Shown: piece after piece, positions 1-14,200 of the stretch
Numbering within the stretch: the first letter of the stretch is position 1
Layout: each line of letters begins with the position of its first letter
Source of the DNA: Anas platyrhynchos
Lineage: Eukaryota; Chordata; Aves; Anseriformes; Anatidae
Reading direction: 5' to 3'
NCBI RefSeq assembly: GCF_047663525.1
Contig: NC_092587.1
Span: 40,043,001-40,107,000, forward strand
Length of the DNA: 64,000 nucleotides
Notes under the pieces: model-generated
Database searches by the model: none
What the model was told of the DNA's origin: nothing
Seen by the model: the letters and a program-made list of their open reading frames with translations, nothing else
Made by a program: the position numbers and the translations under genes

Positions 1-588
1 AACCATGTGCTTAACATTTATAGGTCATTTTGTCCTCATCTACATTATAATTTTGTTGCGCATCATAAATGCAAAATGAGTTTCACTTCTTCTCCCTATG
101 CCTTTGGTTTATTGCATTTACATAAAACTGTCAAACATTCATGAGGATTTTTATAACTTTATTAAATGAATTTCTTCAGCCACCAAGGAGATGACATTTC
201 CACAGTAGCACTTTGATTTCCCAAACCCTATTTTCTGGTATCTTTGGCCTCACTGAAGTGGCACATTTTTCATTAAACTTAGCAGCACATAAAGTCATTA
301 AGGTGACAGTGGTGTAGCATTATAGCTGTTGTAGCAATGTTGATAGCAACTCCTCCCTTGGGTCATTTGAAGCTGTTATTAAGTAAAGTGTCAAGAGATA
401 TCAAATGACTTGGAGAACTTTGAATTGCCTTGGCATAAGTACCTCTTTCATGCAGAGAGCACAGAAAGTTTCCTCCATAGCTCAACTCATCTTCTGGAAA
501 ACCAGAGCTATCAAACATTACAACCAACAAAGCCAAACATGTTAAGACAGCATTTCCTTCCCCTCTAGTATTCCTCATAAGCTGAATC

Positions 589-649
589 TTTATTTATTTA
601 TTTGCTTATTTATTTATTTATTATTTTTATTTTATTTTATTTTATTTTA
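589..649. repeat. (TTTA)n / (TTTTA)n microsatellite
   Basis: Tetranucleotide TTTA repeats with one GC interruption pass into TTTTA pentanucleotide repeats. A shorter (AAAT)n run is at 1188-1207. Confidence 0.95.
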
Positions 650-2321
650 CTCCTAACAACATATCTTAATTCTGATTTTCGTCTGCTTTAGAGACTAAAC
701 TTTACTGCCAGCTCTAAGGGCTCTGCTGATCTTCCTGCATGTCACAGGCTCTATTAACAACCATAAGTGGGATGCAGTCTGCTAGCAACACAAGCCTTCC
801 TTCCCTCTACAGCATTTGAAACTTTCTGGGCCCAGCTTCCAGACCTGGCCAGTTTGGCCAGGGGCTGGGGAAAAACAGGGGAGGTGACAGCCTTGGTGTG
901 AAACCTGGTTCCAGCTTGGCCACAAACATGAACACTGTGTGTGATTTCAGCATGTGCGAGTGGGGGGAATAGGAGAAATGCACTGCACTACACCTGTGCC
1001 AGCTCAGTCACCCAATTTCCCCCTCCAGCTGTCCAGGCACATTTGAGCCCTGACCCGGCCAGTATACTTGCTGTGTTACCCCATGGGTCCCTGCTGGCCT
1101 TGTGAGGGTACTTGCCTGCAGCAGTGTGCCTGGGTCTGAGGAGGGACTCTTGAGGGAAACAGCCCCCAAGCACAAAGAATAAAGAGGAAAAAATAAATAA
1201 ATAAATAATCGTGCCTACTGGTGGGCAGCATGAGGAACCACCAAGTGTCCTGTGAAGGCCTGCGCCCAGAGCAGTGGATGGGAATCTGCTCCAGAACAGA
1301 GCTGAGGCACGTTGAGCCGTGCCAGGAGAGTCAAATACATCCTGCTGAGAGCCCATTCCCTGTGCCCAGCCAGTGCCACCTTCCTCACAAGAGCAGGGCC
1401 ATGTCCTGCGCTGCTTGCCCCTTTGGCTGTTCCCCTGTCGCTCCATGGGGGAGCAGGGAGCCCCGCTGCCGTCGCTGGGAGGCCTAGTGCCTCCATTTTG
1501 TGACAGGAGTGAGTCATGGGTCTGTGCGGATGCTTTGCACAATCAGCGACTTGGGTTTCATGTTTACAGCTTTTAGCAGAGCCCAGACACAGCAGTCACC
1601 ACTCGGGAATGGCTGTGGCCTTGCCAGACTGTCCTTGGAGGGCTGTCTGACATACCTACTGTGACAAACAGAAGAGCTGGCTCTTCCTGGAAGGGGAAAA
1701 AAGAGACTGGAAGGGGCTCTGTGTCCCACAAGGCAAAACAGATTGCTCCAAGTCTCTCTTCTGCCCTCCTCCTCCAATCTGACAAGTGCCAAAGTGCTGT
1801 GGGTCACTGAAGGCAGATTCACGTACAGAAATTGTCTGTGGTGGTGTGGATGTCCTGGGAGACAGGCTTCTCAGGTAGTGCTGGACATCTTGGGGGCAGA
1901 TGTGGTACCTGCATAGACAGTGTGTGGAAAACCTGGGCTGTTCTGGGCAGCCAAAGAAGCAGACACACAGCCAAGTGAGCCTATCATACAAGTGAGCCAA
2001 TGGAGTTCACTTTTTAACCAAGATTTAAACCCAAGAAAAAAAAAATTCACTCAAAGCATTGGAGAACATTCAAAATTTGGGAAGCTGGGGGTTGTTAACA
2101 TAGTAGTCATTACAAATCTAAATAGGTCTTTCAGATTCATGGTATAAAAAAATGGTGATTTCTTCCCTCTCCTGTGAGCCATATGCTCAACTGCTTCTTC
2201 TCCTTCTGTTGAAGTTCTTGCCCTCATTTCCTCACAGTGTGTAAGCATGCTTTTCCTCAGACTATTTTATCTAATGCATGCATACCTATATGTGTGTATC
2301 TACATATCTATATATGGTCTA

Positions 2322-2345
2322 TATATGCTATATGTATAGCATATA
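2322..2345. repeat. Perfect 11-bp inverted repeat in TA-rich tract
   Basis: Left arm TATATGCTATA (2322-2332), a TG spacer, and right arm TATAGCATATA (2335-2345) can form a tight hairpin. It sits in a TA/TG-rich microsatellite-like tract from about 2281 to 2355. Confidence 0.85.
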
Positions 2346-2617
2346 ACTATATGCATTTCTGTTTATGGATAGAGGAGGTGAGGACATAGATTTTTGCCTT
2401 CCACATAGCTGGTGATGTTTATGACAACTCCTACGCTACCTATCTGGATGTCTTATATGTCCTTCACGTAAGCTGGCTTGTCATCATCACTGCTCCGTTC
2501 AGCTGTCTCAAGCACCATTACATGTGTTTGTAGTGCTTGTAGTTTTTAAACAGAAGCCTCATATTTTTGATGGCTTTCCTGAAGCCTCAGCTCCAGTGAT
2601 CACAGGACAAACTCTGC

Positions 2618-2619
<2 letters not shown>

Positions 2620-2663
<44 letters not shown>
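2620..2663. repeat. (AC)22 microsatellite
   Basis: Uninterrupted AC dinucleotide run, 44 bp. It is likely to vary in length. Confidence 0.98.
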
Positions 2664-2666
<3 letters not shown>

Positions 2667-4625
2667 TTGCTTCTTCCCTTTCTTCTCTAAAGTAAACTTC
2701 AAGACCTTTGGCTACAAAAACATGGACTATGCAAAAGACCTTAAATACCAGAAAGCAATTAAAGTTCTTATTGTCTTCATAAGATCTCATGGGTTTGAAT
2801 CACCCAATTAATCATTTTTCAGGGCTTCAGATGAGCAAAAATAGAAGTGTATTATTTTATTGACAGTTCCTTGTTTAGAAAACCTTGTTTACTAACTACC
2901 AATTACTTGGTTATTTCTTCTGCATTCTTCATTGATGAGAATAAAGCACCCATTATACTGTCTCTTTGGCTAGGCTGGTTTAAATTAGTTATTTGGGGCA
3001 TTATATTTACTGTTAACAACTTGTCTGGTTTTGTATATTTTTAACTCAAGTTTTTTATTCAGTATATCACTACTGGTGTGGTCAGAAATGAGTAGTTTTT
3101 AAAGGTGTTAATTAATCTAAGAACCTCTCTGCCTCCATTTATTTGACCACAGAACTTTTGACTTGCACATTTCCATCCTTTTCCAATTTTCTGTGCATAT
3201 TTTAAGAGGCAGTAGATAGCTTCTTCCATGGGAATTAGGCTTTTTCTTTTCTAAAACTATCTGTTCTTTCAAAGACCAGTCACGTACAAGATCAAGTCTT
3301 ATACTGATTGACAGAGCATAATCTATTCCGTTCTGCTGAAATCAGTCCAGCTAATTTATTGCTTCTTGTTTACATTCTGAAAGAGACCAAGATCTTTTCC
3401 TATCAATCTTCACAGCAGTCTCTAAAAGTACTATTTATTGTTCTTAAACTCCTGGTTAAATAATATTCAGTCATCTCTGAAGCATTTTCAAATGGAGAAT
3501 GTTCCTGAGGACTGTTAAGAGTCAGCAATGCCTTTTCATTGTGTGAAATGGCATAAATCACAAATGATGAGTGAAGACACCATTCAGCTTTATAATTTCT
3601 TTAGATGAGTTTGCCTGACACCTGTGTAAATTGAACACCAGCATATGCAGAGTGAATACCAATAATACCAATTCTTTCCACAAGGCTTCATATAGATTTT
3701 ACAGGGAGAAGAGTACTTTGATTGCACAATTAAAAGATTCCAGAAGAAAAAGTGAGTTAGCATTATGCAGAAACTGTGAGCAGTCATTGCATGAAACCAG
3801 CTTTAAATACTCTGTACGTAAGCAATCAGAGTAACCGAAGCAGAGTATGAGCAATTACAGGGGATTTTAGTGTGCCCTGGACATGACCTGCAGGTCTTGA
3901 TGCACCACACAAGGAACTGGGAGATATTTTAGGTCAAAGCCTCACTGACTCCTTCATTCAGAAACATGCTGGCTCCCCTCTCAAATTAAGAGTTTTTTAC
4001 TGACAGTACCCTAATTGCCACTAGCTCATTAGCACACAGCAAAAGTGTTAGTTCAGTTAGAGGACAGCTGGCATCTTCCAGGTCCTGATGTACTAGGGAA
4101 AAAAGTTGCCTTTCCCAGCCTGGTCCACACGGTCATTGCTGCTTTCTTGTTCAAGGTCACTGTTCCCTCATTGTTAGTGTGAGGGATCCTAGCCCAGTTC
4201 AGTGAAAGTGAGTGGGGTTCACGGAAACCATCAGATTAAACTGCGTGTGAAGAGTATTTGAAATAAACAAGAGAAACTAGAACCTGTAATTCCAAATATA
4301 CTTTACAGGCATAAACTTGTCCATGATTATTGGCAGTCCAATCTTCATACAAGGCCACAAAGAGTCACACAGACAACTTGGGCCCGTCTGCCTGAAGGTC
4401 AAGGACATCTGACAGATTGCTGTCATAATAGACTTGATGTCTCAAATATTTGTTACTTTTAGACATCCCTCACATTGCTCAGATGCACATGTACTTACAG
4501 TGAATTTCCTGATTCAACAGCCTATCTCACTTGAGTTGTGATGTCCTAAATGTCAATACAGTCACAGGGATGTAAGTGTGAGCGTTATCTAGCCTCCAAA
4601 ATCCTTACTGGTAAGAACAAAAGAG

Positions 4626-4650
4626 AAAAAAAAAAAAAAAAAAAAAAAAA
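4626..4650. repeat. A25 homopolymer
   Basis: Run of 25 A. No processed-pseudogene body was recognised upstream of it. Similar but shorter A runs are at 17719-17737 (19), 34036-34054 (19) and 29094-29109 (16). Confidence 0.95.
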
Positions 4651-5208
4651 GATGAAATTAGAAGCTGAATTTATAGAGGTAACATGAAAGGAAAATTGAA
4701 TCTTACAACTCCACCATGAGTTAGCAGATAAGAAAATTCACATGCACTGCCTCATGCCGTCTCTTGGGATCAATACGATTAATTCAGACATTTTCTAAAG
4801 CAGATGTGCAGCTGGATAAGTGTACTGGTTGCCTGCAGAGTTCATATAACAACGCAGAGCCAAATCTAACAGAGCCATCATGCGCAGAACTCCCTGCTGT
4901 AGGTAGAAACTCCTTGCTCAAAGAACAGCAGGAGCAAAGGCATGGAATAAAACCCCCAAATCCAGTGGCAGTAGTCATGCCGGTAATGTGCCATCCTTAG
5001 GAGTCCCATTGAATCTTGGTCTTATCACAATGTACACATGACTTTTGTAACAGAAATTGATTGAAGAGAGCCCATTAGTTTAAAATATTTTCTATCATCA
5101 TGAGTTTTAGAAAGTTGAATGCGTGTCATTACTACAACAACCCTTTCTCTACTCATTTATCTGTAATTATGTTTAAATAACGTTTTTCTTTTTAAATTAA
5201 AATTTTTC

Positions 5209-5228
5209 TTTGTTTGTTTGTTTGTTTT
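5209..5228. repeat. (TTTG)n microsatellite
   Basis: About five copies of TTTG. Similar runs occur at 8588-8610 and 53225-53248. Confidence 0.9.
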
Positions 5229-8200
5229 CAAACTGCATTTATAAGCAAGGGGTCTCCTTGAAGAAGATTTTTGATCTCAGTTACTCCAGTGAAGTCAGCA
5301 AAGTCCTGCTGGTTTTCCCTGCAGTAAACGTGCTCCCAATCTGTCTCTCGGGAACTCAAGATTCAATAAAAATGAGTTGCCAGCTAAGTGAAAGTTTTAC
5401 ATGTGTAACAAGAAGAGGAATGGAATGAGGGTAACAGTTTATTTGTGGTAGAAGCAAACAGTCTAAATAAATGGATGCAACTTATAATTGCTTGTAAACA
5501 TTTCATTAAATTGATGGCATCTGATGCATCCTTCCAACTTTTTACAGCATAAAAATTGATGTGGATGGGCCCTTTAGCACATCTTTCTTTAATAGCTTTC
5601 TTTCCAGGCTAGTTATATCACTGTGACATCTAGATCTCAATTAGCCAACAGGTCCATGACCTTTACAGACATCAGTTTTGAAATTCATAATGAGGGAATC
5701 CAGAGCATCTTTTAGCCATGCCTAGACAACTAACATGTTTATAAAATTCTGCTGTTTGTATAAAACTTCTGCTGCAATCATTTACTGTCCTTCTTTGGAG
5801 AGTCTAACCATGAGAAAGCCCATCAGGATCACAAGTCATTGACAAATAGTATTTATTTTTATAAGTTAAAAAAGAACTTCAGCATCGCTTGCTGCTAACT
5901 ACCTACTTAGAAATAGGACAAGCGTCCATATCCAAAGTAAAGCAAGGCAAAGGGTTGAGACCCACTACATTCAACTGTTTTTGCATTAAACTGCCTGGTG
6001 ATCCCAAACGTAACACCTACCACCATTGTCCAGGGGAAGATCAGAACAAATGAAGTCATACCATCTACAGTAATGCAGAACCCACCTACAGTCAGACATT
6101 CCCTTTCCATCTCCACTTTACTCCAGCGATGACTTTTGGGGTGATTTCTTAAGATCTCTGCCCACAATGGCAGCAAAAGTTCTGTGACTATATCAGTGGC
6201 ACTGAAGAGCAGCTAATTCTCTTTAAAAAGGAAAATCGACCCTGAGTAGAGGTGTTTGATTTATCCTAAGTAGGAAAAAAAAGAGAAAAATGCATCCTCT
6301 CATCACCTGACTAGCGTTGTTAGTACAAGCTAAGGTCAGTAATGTGAGTTTCCTTGAAAATAAAACCAATCCTCAGAAAAGGATCCTTGAGTCTTTCTGT
6401 CTCCACAGTGGTTAGGTTCACATCCTGTGTACTTGTTGCTTGTGCTCACTTCAGAATTGTGCGTAATTCACACAAGATGAAACAAGTGCTAATATCTAGT
6501 CTGTCACAATATCTAACAGTGCTGGGTTGTTCTTTTTCCCATTATATTTCTTTTTTAGCTGGGCAACCAAGCTAACCACAGGGTACAGGGTACAATTCCT
6601 TTGCTTTAAATTCAGGGAAAGGAGATAAGGTGTGTGAGACTACATTATCCTCTTCATATCAACCACTGAGTGCTCTTGAGATCGCCTCAGGTCTGAACCA
6701 GTTTCTTTTTACTGTTTGATATATTAGAAAGTATAAGAATGATCAAGAATCTATTGTAAAGACCATATTTGCGACTTTCTATTAAAATATGAGGTCACCA
6801 GAAGATAAGAAGATGTCTTATTATCACATGTTTAAGGCAGTGTAAGCAGTAAGTTGGATTGTGGAACAGTATCATGAAACTAACCTAACAGGTTACATTT
6901 TCCCTCAACTATTTTATTTCATTGCTTTGTTTCCAGTGAGCTCAAAGCAATATTTTTCCAGAAAGACCAGTCTGCCAGTACTGACCAGTTAACACCCCAG
7001 GAGGTTCATCTTTTGGCCACATGACGAAACAAACAATACCATTATGACAAAGCTTCCCTGTAAGTCAGGAGTAAGTAAAAATACACTACCTACATACTGC
7101 TATAGATTTGTAACAAAAATGATCGTAGTAGTGACAGATGCATGAAGACAAGGTGGAAGAGGTGGCAGGGTGTGTTTGTTGTGTTTCTCTGAAGGGGTAT
7201 AACACAGGATAAAAGGTGACTCTCGACTGTAAGAGTCATACTTCTGTTAAGCAACACTATCCACTGTGTAATTATTGAAATATGTGAAGAACAAAGAGAA
7301 GCATCAAAACTACCATAACAAGGCTGCTGTATCAACAGACTTGTAAGTCTAATAGCAAGCAAGGAAACTATTGCAATAAACTGAGGTCAGTATCAGAGCT
7401 CCATCCTTTGTTTAAAGATGCACCTACAAAGTAGTAGTAGGAAATTACTAACACTAGTTGGACCCATGCACTAATAAAAGACAGCAGTGTTGAGAGGAAA
7501 TGAGGATGGCACAGGAGAAGGGGGAGTTTTATCACTACCTGGTATGGGCTGTATCTTAGGGTTTCATATAGGGTTTCATGCTCATCCTTCTACTTCCACA
7601 AGGGCTGTACCTGCCTCTCACTGCACAGCCAGAAAACTGTATTCTAGATGCATTTTGAGGTAGTTATTCATAGCTGCTTTATGTTCAGGGCCAACAAATT
7701 CCCAGCAGTTATACAATATACGAGAAGCCTCCAAAGCAATATTTCTGTAGCACTGTTAGCACTGCAGTACACACAGCACAAAACGCAGGAGATTAGACTT
7801 TTAACACACAATTTCTAATAGCTGACAAATAATAATCCTTGGCTTTCAAAGATTTGGCAGCAAGCCATTTAAGAATTATAGGCTGAACTGTGAAAGAAAA
7901 ATGTGTTTTGAAATCCCATCTTTATTAGTTAAGCTATCATTATTGCTATTCAATTATAGTAAAATTTGCAGCTTTCATAATGCAAAACAACACTGCATAG
8001 TCTTTCGATGGATTTAGATGCAATGCTTCTCTATTCAGGCCTGGTCCTTCAAGATATCAGAACGCCCCCAGACACCCCCAAAACCTACTGATAGAGCAAA
8101 ATAGTGGGGATGAGAGATGTAAGAACAGCACAAAGGATCAGATCATTCTGCCTGAACAGGTATCTAAGTGCACGACAGCCCTAAAGATTTCCCCAGATAG

Positions 8201-11200
8201 CAAGCAGCTCAAAATGACAATGAGGGTGTTCAGCAATTTACAGTATCTCTAGTATATAAAATATCCAGCCCAATGGTTTCCAGTGTGTGGGCCTCCAAAT
8301 TTTTTTCAGTCTTCTTTTTTAAAGGAGAACTTATACAGGCATACAGCTGTATAACATATAGATTTGCCTTCCACAGTAACTGTTCTTGAGCCTTTTGGCA
8401 GTGGTCTGCAGATCCCCAAGAGTCCAAGGATCATGGGCTGAGATACAGCTGTCTAGAAGGTATCAACAGCTGCCCACTACAAAGAGATACAGAGAGAATG
8501 AAGTCCCTCAAACATGGTGTAGCTGTAGCCAAGCTGCTCTGCAGATCCTGAATGTTTTGGTACTGTGTATTTGAGAAAAGAGGTGGGTTTTTTGTTTGTT
8601 TGTTTGTTTTTTAAATAAGGCTACAAAGCAACCTGAAGGAAGCTGTAGGAAGCTGTTAATGGCTGAACAAACACAGTGAAACTACAGCTCCTGGAGCTCT
8701 TCAAGACCTCTAACACAACCCCCCGCACAGGCCTTCCTTTTAAGTAACAGCAGCAATAACTGATAATAGTAAAAATGTCTTCTCTTCTGGGTTGCTATTT
8801 GGAGAAAGACAAGCTAAGGGGATAGAGTCGCCCTTTCACAGGAAAAAGAAAGAAGAAAAAATGTTAATAGAAGAGAAATCCCTGATCAAAAATGCTGAGG
8901 AGGACAAGAGGTGGGATGAGAAGTGAGAAGGAGTCCTCTGTTTTAGTAATACTGCCTTGTTGATCTTCCCTCCCTCCACCATGTGGTTTCTATTTTCTTG
9001 TATTAATCCGTGCTTCCCCTCCCAACATTTTTTCATGTGCTTGCCAGTTTGAGGTCAACGAGTACTAAGAATGGACTGAAAAGAATTTCCAGGATGTTTT
9101 TTGAGACTATTAATAACTTTAGCAGCTATTCAAGCAAACAGCGTCCCATGTTCATTGTACTTCAGCACATAAGCTCATCGCCTGAGAAGGCTAATTCAGA
9201 GTTTTCTCGTGTTACAGATTGTACATATGGTCTGATACACTATGGGGGTTGGAGACAAGATGCCACTTCCAGTGGGACACAGAAAAAGAAGGAGCCAATA
9301 CGGTACTGATCAACAGGGACATTTATCAAAGGCAATGAAATTCCAGAAGCAGGACTCAATGGGGGATTTTTAAGTGTTGCCGCTTTCAGCACTTCCTAAT
9401 TTCAAAACATCTGGCCACATGGCAGGCATCCTCGAAGCCCTGAGCTGCGAGATATTCCTCAACAACACACAGGAAGGCTGAAATACCTATGAGTGAGATT
9501 TGCAGAGGCCAGTCAAGCCAGGCAGGTTGCCAGAGGCTAAGAGGAGAGGTGACACTTCTGGAAATGTGTGATTAAGCTTCATCAGTTCTTTGCAGAGAAA
9601 GCCCAGAGCAGCATCCCTCACCCCAGTGAAGTGGGGGGCTTGGTGGAGACTTGAAAAAAGAAGTTAGAGTCTATGATGCAGTGAATTCGTCAAAATAAAA
9701 TAGGTCCAATCAGCAATGTTCAGGACAATTCACCCCAAAATTACACTGAAGCCCTGTGTAGGGCAGAATGCCAGCAGGACAATGACCTGTGCTTCAAACA
9801 GGGCAGAATACCAGGGCTACCAGTGCTTCACATGCTCCAGTACAGTGCTCTAACTGGTATATTGGGCAAAGCTGGCAAGACATAGCCAGCCTCATTCCTA
9901 GCTGTCTTCCGTGTGAGGCCCAACATGGTAGGCATGCTCTGAGAATGACTTTTTATTTTTCTTTTTTTTTTTTTAATAAGAAAAAAAAAATCAGGGCTGG
10001 AATATGAGAGAGGTCATGGAGAAGACGATCTGAGAACCCCACTGAGGGCTGGGCATGAGGCAGCTTGAAGATGCCAGGTGTGGCTGCTTACACATGAACA
10101 GATGTCTCGCTTCCAAGGGGATTAAAATTTGACCTTGAAGTGCTTAAAAACAGGGGCCATGGTCTATTTTAGAGCTGATTTTTGGAAATCAGAAGACGAT
10201 ATTTATAAAGGGAGAGAGTAAAACTTGCACAGGAGGAAAGGAAACACTATGCCAAATTTCAGAGTGATGTGTGTGGACATAGATCATACCTTAGAGGGGG
10301 AATACTGGGGAGTTAAGTGATGAATTCACACCCAAAAACTATGCACTTGATACAATGTGCTAGCTTGCACTCCGCTTGCAGACTGCAGCTTTTGGGTATC
10401 CAGAGCTTTCCAACATCTTATGAAATGATGCAATCAATACATACATGTATGTGTGTGTGTGTGTTTGTTGTTATTGTCGTTGTTTTCCTAAAGTTTTTGT
10501 CTTGTGTTTTTCTTATTGATTTTGTTTTTCAGAGAGAAATACCAAAAGGCAAAGGGATATTCAATTTCTCTTTTGTCTCCCCTCAAAACAGGACAGGTTA
10601 GCAGACTAAAAATTGTAGCCATTTCTGGATTTATTTCTAAGAAGCAAAATTAGATCTGATTCTTGTACAAGCATCAACACATCCCTTCTGAGTTTCAGAA
10701 GGTTTCAACACTCTTTCAAAAAGGTAACCAAAGCCAAGGAGTGACCCAAACCTATACCTGACGTGGTGAGAGCTGAAGGGCAGTGAAATACGGCTCCTGC
10801 AGAGAGAACCAGTAAGTTACACATCTGAAGGCAGAGCTGGATTCTTCCTCCTTTATACAAATTATAGCCCTTTCTTTTTTGAAGCTTTCCAGGAAGCATT
10901 GCAGACCTCTATATGTTATACCAAGTTACACCAGCTAAGAGTCTGGCCTAAGAAAAAGAGAAATGGAGGACAAATTTGTCTGGCATGGTAGAAGATGACA
11001 ACACTGTGGATACAATGCCATGTAATGCAGTGCCATGGAGAAGCTGCTAACTGTTCTATGGATTTTTTTTTATTTTTTTATTTTTTAAGGCTTACAGCTA
11101 AGTTTACTTCCCATTTTCCCAACAACTCACATTTACTGAATACTGTAAATCCCAAGAGCAATTTCCCAGATAAATGAGTGTTAATTACAGAAAAACAAAT

Positions 11201-14200
11201 AAACGTGGTTCAGTCCTGTCTGGAGTCCACTTTCTCCATCGTCACACCTTCCTGTGCCTATTGACCTTGCAGGACAGCGTGCTAACCTGGCTGCAGTGGC
11301 TGGGGTGCCAGCCCTGGCCTGAAGGATGCAGAGCAGGCACGTCCCAGCAGGAAGGAAAGGGTTATGGCATTATGGATGTGGGTTGCTGGGCTTTCCTCCA
11401 GACTCCTGCGATACCTTGGGCAAGTTGTTTAGCCCGTGTCCCGGGGGCCCAAGCTAAAAGCAAAGAGGTGGTAATCCTTCTCAGCAACTGTGTTTCTCCT
11501 GGCTTTTAAAAGAGTCCCTCGGGCCGGGGATTTTTCTTACCAGAGCATGTTCCAGCCGTGATCCCAACAGGGAGCACAAGGACTGTGTGGCTCGTCTCCC
11601 TGGCAGCAGCTAGCACGCTCCCACCAGAGGAGGGCCCATCCCTTGCTCCCTTGTTTCTCTCTGTGTCTCGTTCCAGCTGGTCTGACGCTCCCAACATTAC
11701 TTACTGGTGTCACTGGAAATCCGTCAGCATTTTTTTCTAGTGCGTGGCTATGTTTTCTTTAACTGTGGTTGAATTCCAGCCGATGCCGTTACACGATCCG
11801 TACCTTCACTGATGATTGCAGGGGAGTTGATGTTGCATTTTCACTTCCTGTCTTTAAAAAGGAGACAACTGCATTGTTTCAAATTGCTCCGTGCATAGCA
11901 CATTCCCCTCATAGTTTCGCAAAACCCGGGACAGCTTGTGAGATATGCTAAAGGTCAGCAGAAATATATTCCCCATGGGATAACCCTGGAACAGTGTCTC
12001 CATTGAAATGCTTGTGGTAAAGCTTTAGGCTCCGGTGTGTGTGTTAGTGCAAGTGTTCGGAGGAAGACTGGCAAATGGTCATCACATTTTGGGAGGAGCA
12101 AGGAGACAAGGCAGGACTGGTGCTATTGAGAGTCAATCTGGAACAGACACAGAGGAACAGATTTTACATCTTCCAAACTAAAAGAGTGAGATGAGGTGGA
12201 CTCACAGTAGATGGTGGATTTTGTGAAGGTGCACCATAATCTTTCCAGTATGAATGATGGAGTCAAGACGCCTAACGTCAGAGCCAGACCAGCACTTGAT
12301 CTCTGCCACCCGTGATGGCCAGTCACTTCTGAGGCTTGCAGGCTGAGCTAGGTATCATTCACCGAGATGTTCTGATTTATAGCTGCAATTAATTTTATTT
12401 CAGGCAGGTGATTGCTCATTCTGTTTCAGTGACTTCCCATTACGAGAGTTTGGAAGACCGCAATGGCTTTTTATGCTAATTGGACTCTGCTTCCTCAGAT
12501 CCTCACGCAAACATTTAGCACAAAGCAGAGACTGCTCTCTCCTCAGCCATCTGGCAGAGAAGCTGAAACCAACAATTTTCCGAGTCAAAAATCAGACATC
12601 TGAAAATACTGTTAATGTATTCTAACCCCTTATATAAACTGAGCAAGTCAAGAGGCAAGTCAGAAGATGAAGAACAGGCTGCAGGAAGGGCACACCACTC
12701 ATCTTGCCCTTCAGCACCCCCAAGCAATCAGACTAAGGCTGCTGGATCAGGAACTCAAATCCACCCTCCCTCAGAAGGGCCGTACTGCCTGCAGCCCAGC
12801 ATCTGCTACACCAAAGGTCAGGCAAGGGAGCTGATTTTTTTAATAGATTTATGCTGACAAACAAATGAATCTGTGTACTTAAATATACATGTAATGGGCA
12901 AACACACACATTTATGCCCAGGATGCAGATCGCTGTTTGCTGTCACCACGTTATATTCTACTTGACTTTGTAACAAACCGTTCCTGGTGAAAATCAGTTT
13001 TAAGCCCCATAGTCTACACCTTTATCAGTCAGGGCTGGAAAGCCTGCCTTGCTCGTGTAACAGGCTTCAGCTTTCTGGGGGACAGAGGGCTTAGAGAGAG
13101 CTCCCAGGAAGGAGAATGATAAGACAAATTACTGACTTGTCACACGATTCCTTCTTCCGTGTGACACAGATAACAGGGGAAACAGAGAACTCACGGCAGG
13201 TCGGGTCAGTGACACTCCGTGAGGGAAACAAAACTGAGGGCTGCACTCGAGACACACCATTCAAAAGGACGTATAGAGCATGCAGGTAGTAAACCTGCAT
13301 TGTATTTAAGCTCAGATTTACCTGACTAGGGCAATGTGGCCGCCCTATAGTCCAGAGATGTCAGCTGTGTTTTATCCTCCAGGAATTCTGCGTTTGTATA
13401 GTTTTTCCAAAGAGGAATATCCATATAAGAGTTAATTGGACAGTCACAGTCATCATGAATGCTGATGGTTAAGAAACTGCCCAAGAGCAAAAAAAAAGAT
13501 GAACATTTGTCAGAATATTTTTCATCCCAGACTATTCTCTAAATGAAAGACTGCCTTTACATGGAGGGTCACTGGAACAGAAGGGTGTGTAAACACTATC
13601 TGAATATCACTGCAGGAAAGATTTTTTATTATTATTTTTATTTTTTTAATTAAACATGGGTCCCACTTGCTAGCAAACCTGTTCAGAGTAGCAAGTACCT
13701 TATGGCAGAGAGAAACCCATCCTACTTCACGATATGTATGTGCCTATCCCAGATTTTCTGTGCATAGCCACCCAAGAGGCTCAGGAACAACCAGAGACAG
13801 GGGTTTCTGCAGGTCCAGCATCCCTTCCCTGCACTCTGTGAATTTCTTAAACCAGCACCACTGCGTGCGGGCAAGGGTAAGCAGTCTCCCGAGCAAACCA
13901 GAAGGGTTAAATTCCCACTGAAGACGGTGGGGGTTGCAGTGTGCTGGGGACCTACTGGTACCTCTCCATTATCATCGTACCCTTTCTTCGGTAACAATAA
14001 GGCAGTTATTGGAGGGAAACAACACTCCCTTTGTCAACGTGACTTTGCTGTTAGAACGGTTTTCATAGCTCAAAAAATGCTGGGCAAAATTGATCTCAGA
14101 AGAGGATATCATCCCCGTCCAGCCGGCGAGGATAGATTACCATCGGCTTTCAAAAGCAGCAGTGTATCTTTTCCATCCCCGGGAGCCAAGCAGATGGATG

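Noticed and set aside
988..1542. 184-codon minus-strand open frame
   Set aside because: No recognisable domain, odd composition including a hydrophobic run from the antisense of an (AAAT)n repeat, and no supporting splice sites.
4626..4650. A25 run as the tail of a processed pseudogene
   Set aside because: The preceding 1 kb shows no recognisable gene-derived sequence or target-site duplication.
11618..11635. CTCF-like CCACCAGAGGAGGGC
   Set aside because: The core deviates from the CTCF consensus at key G positions; a single degenerate match is not enough.
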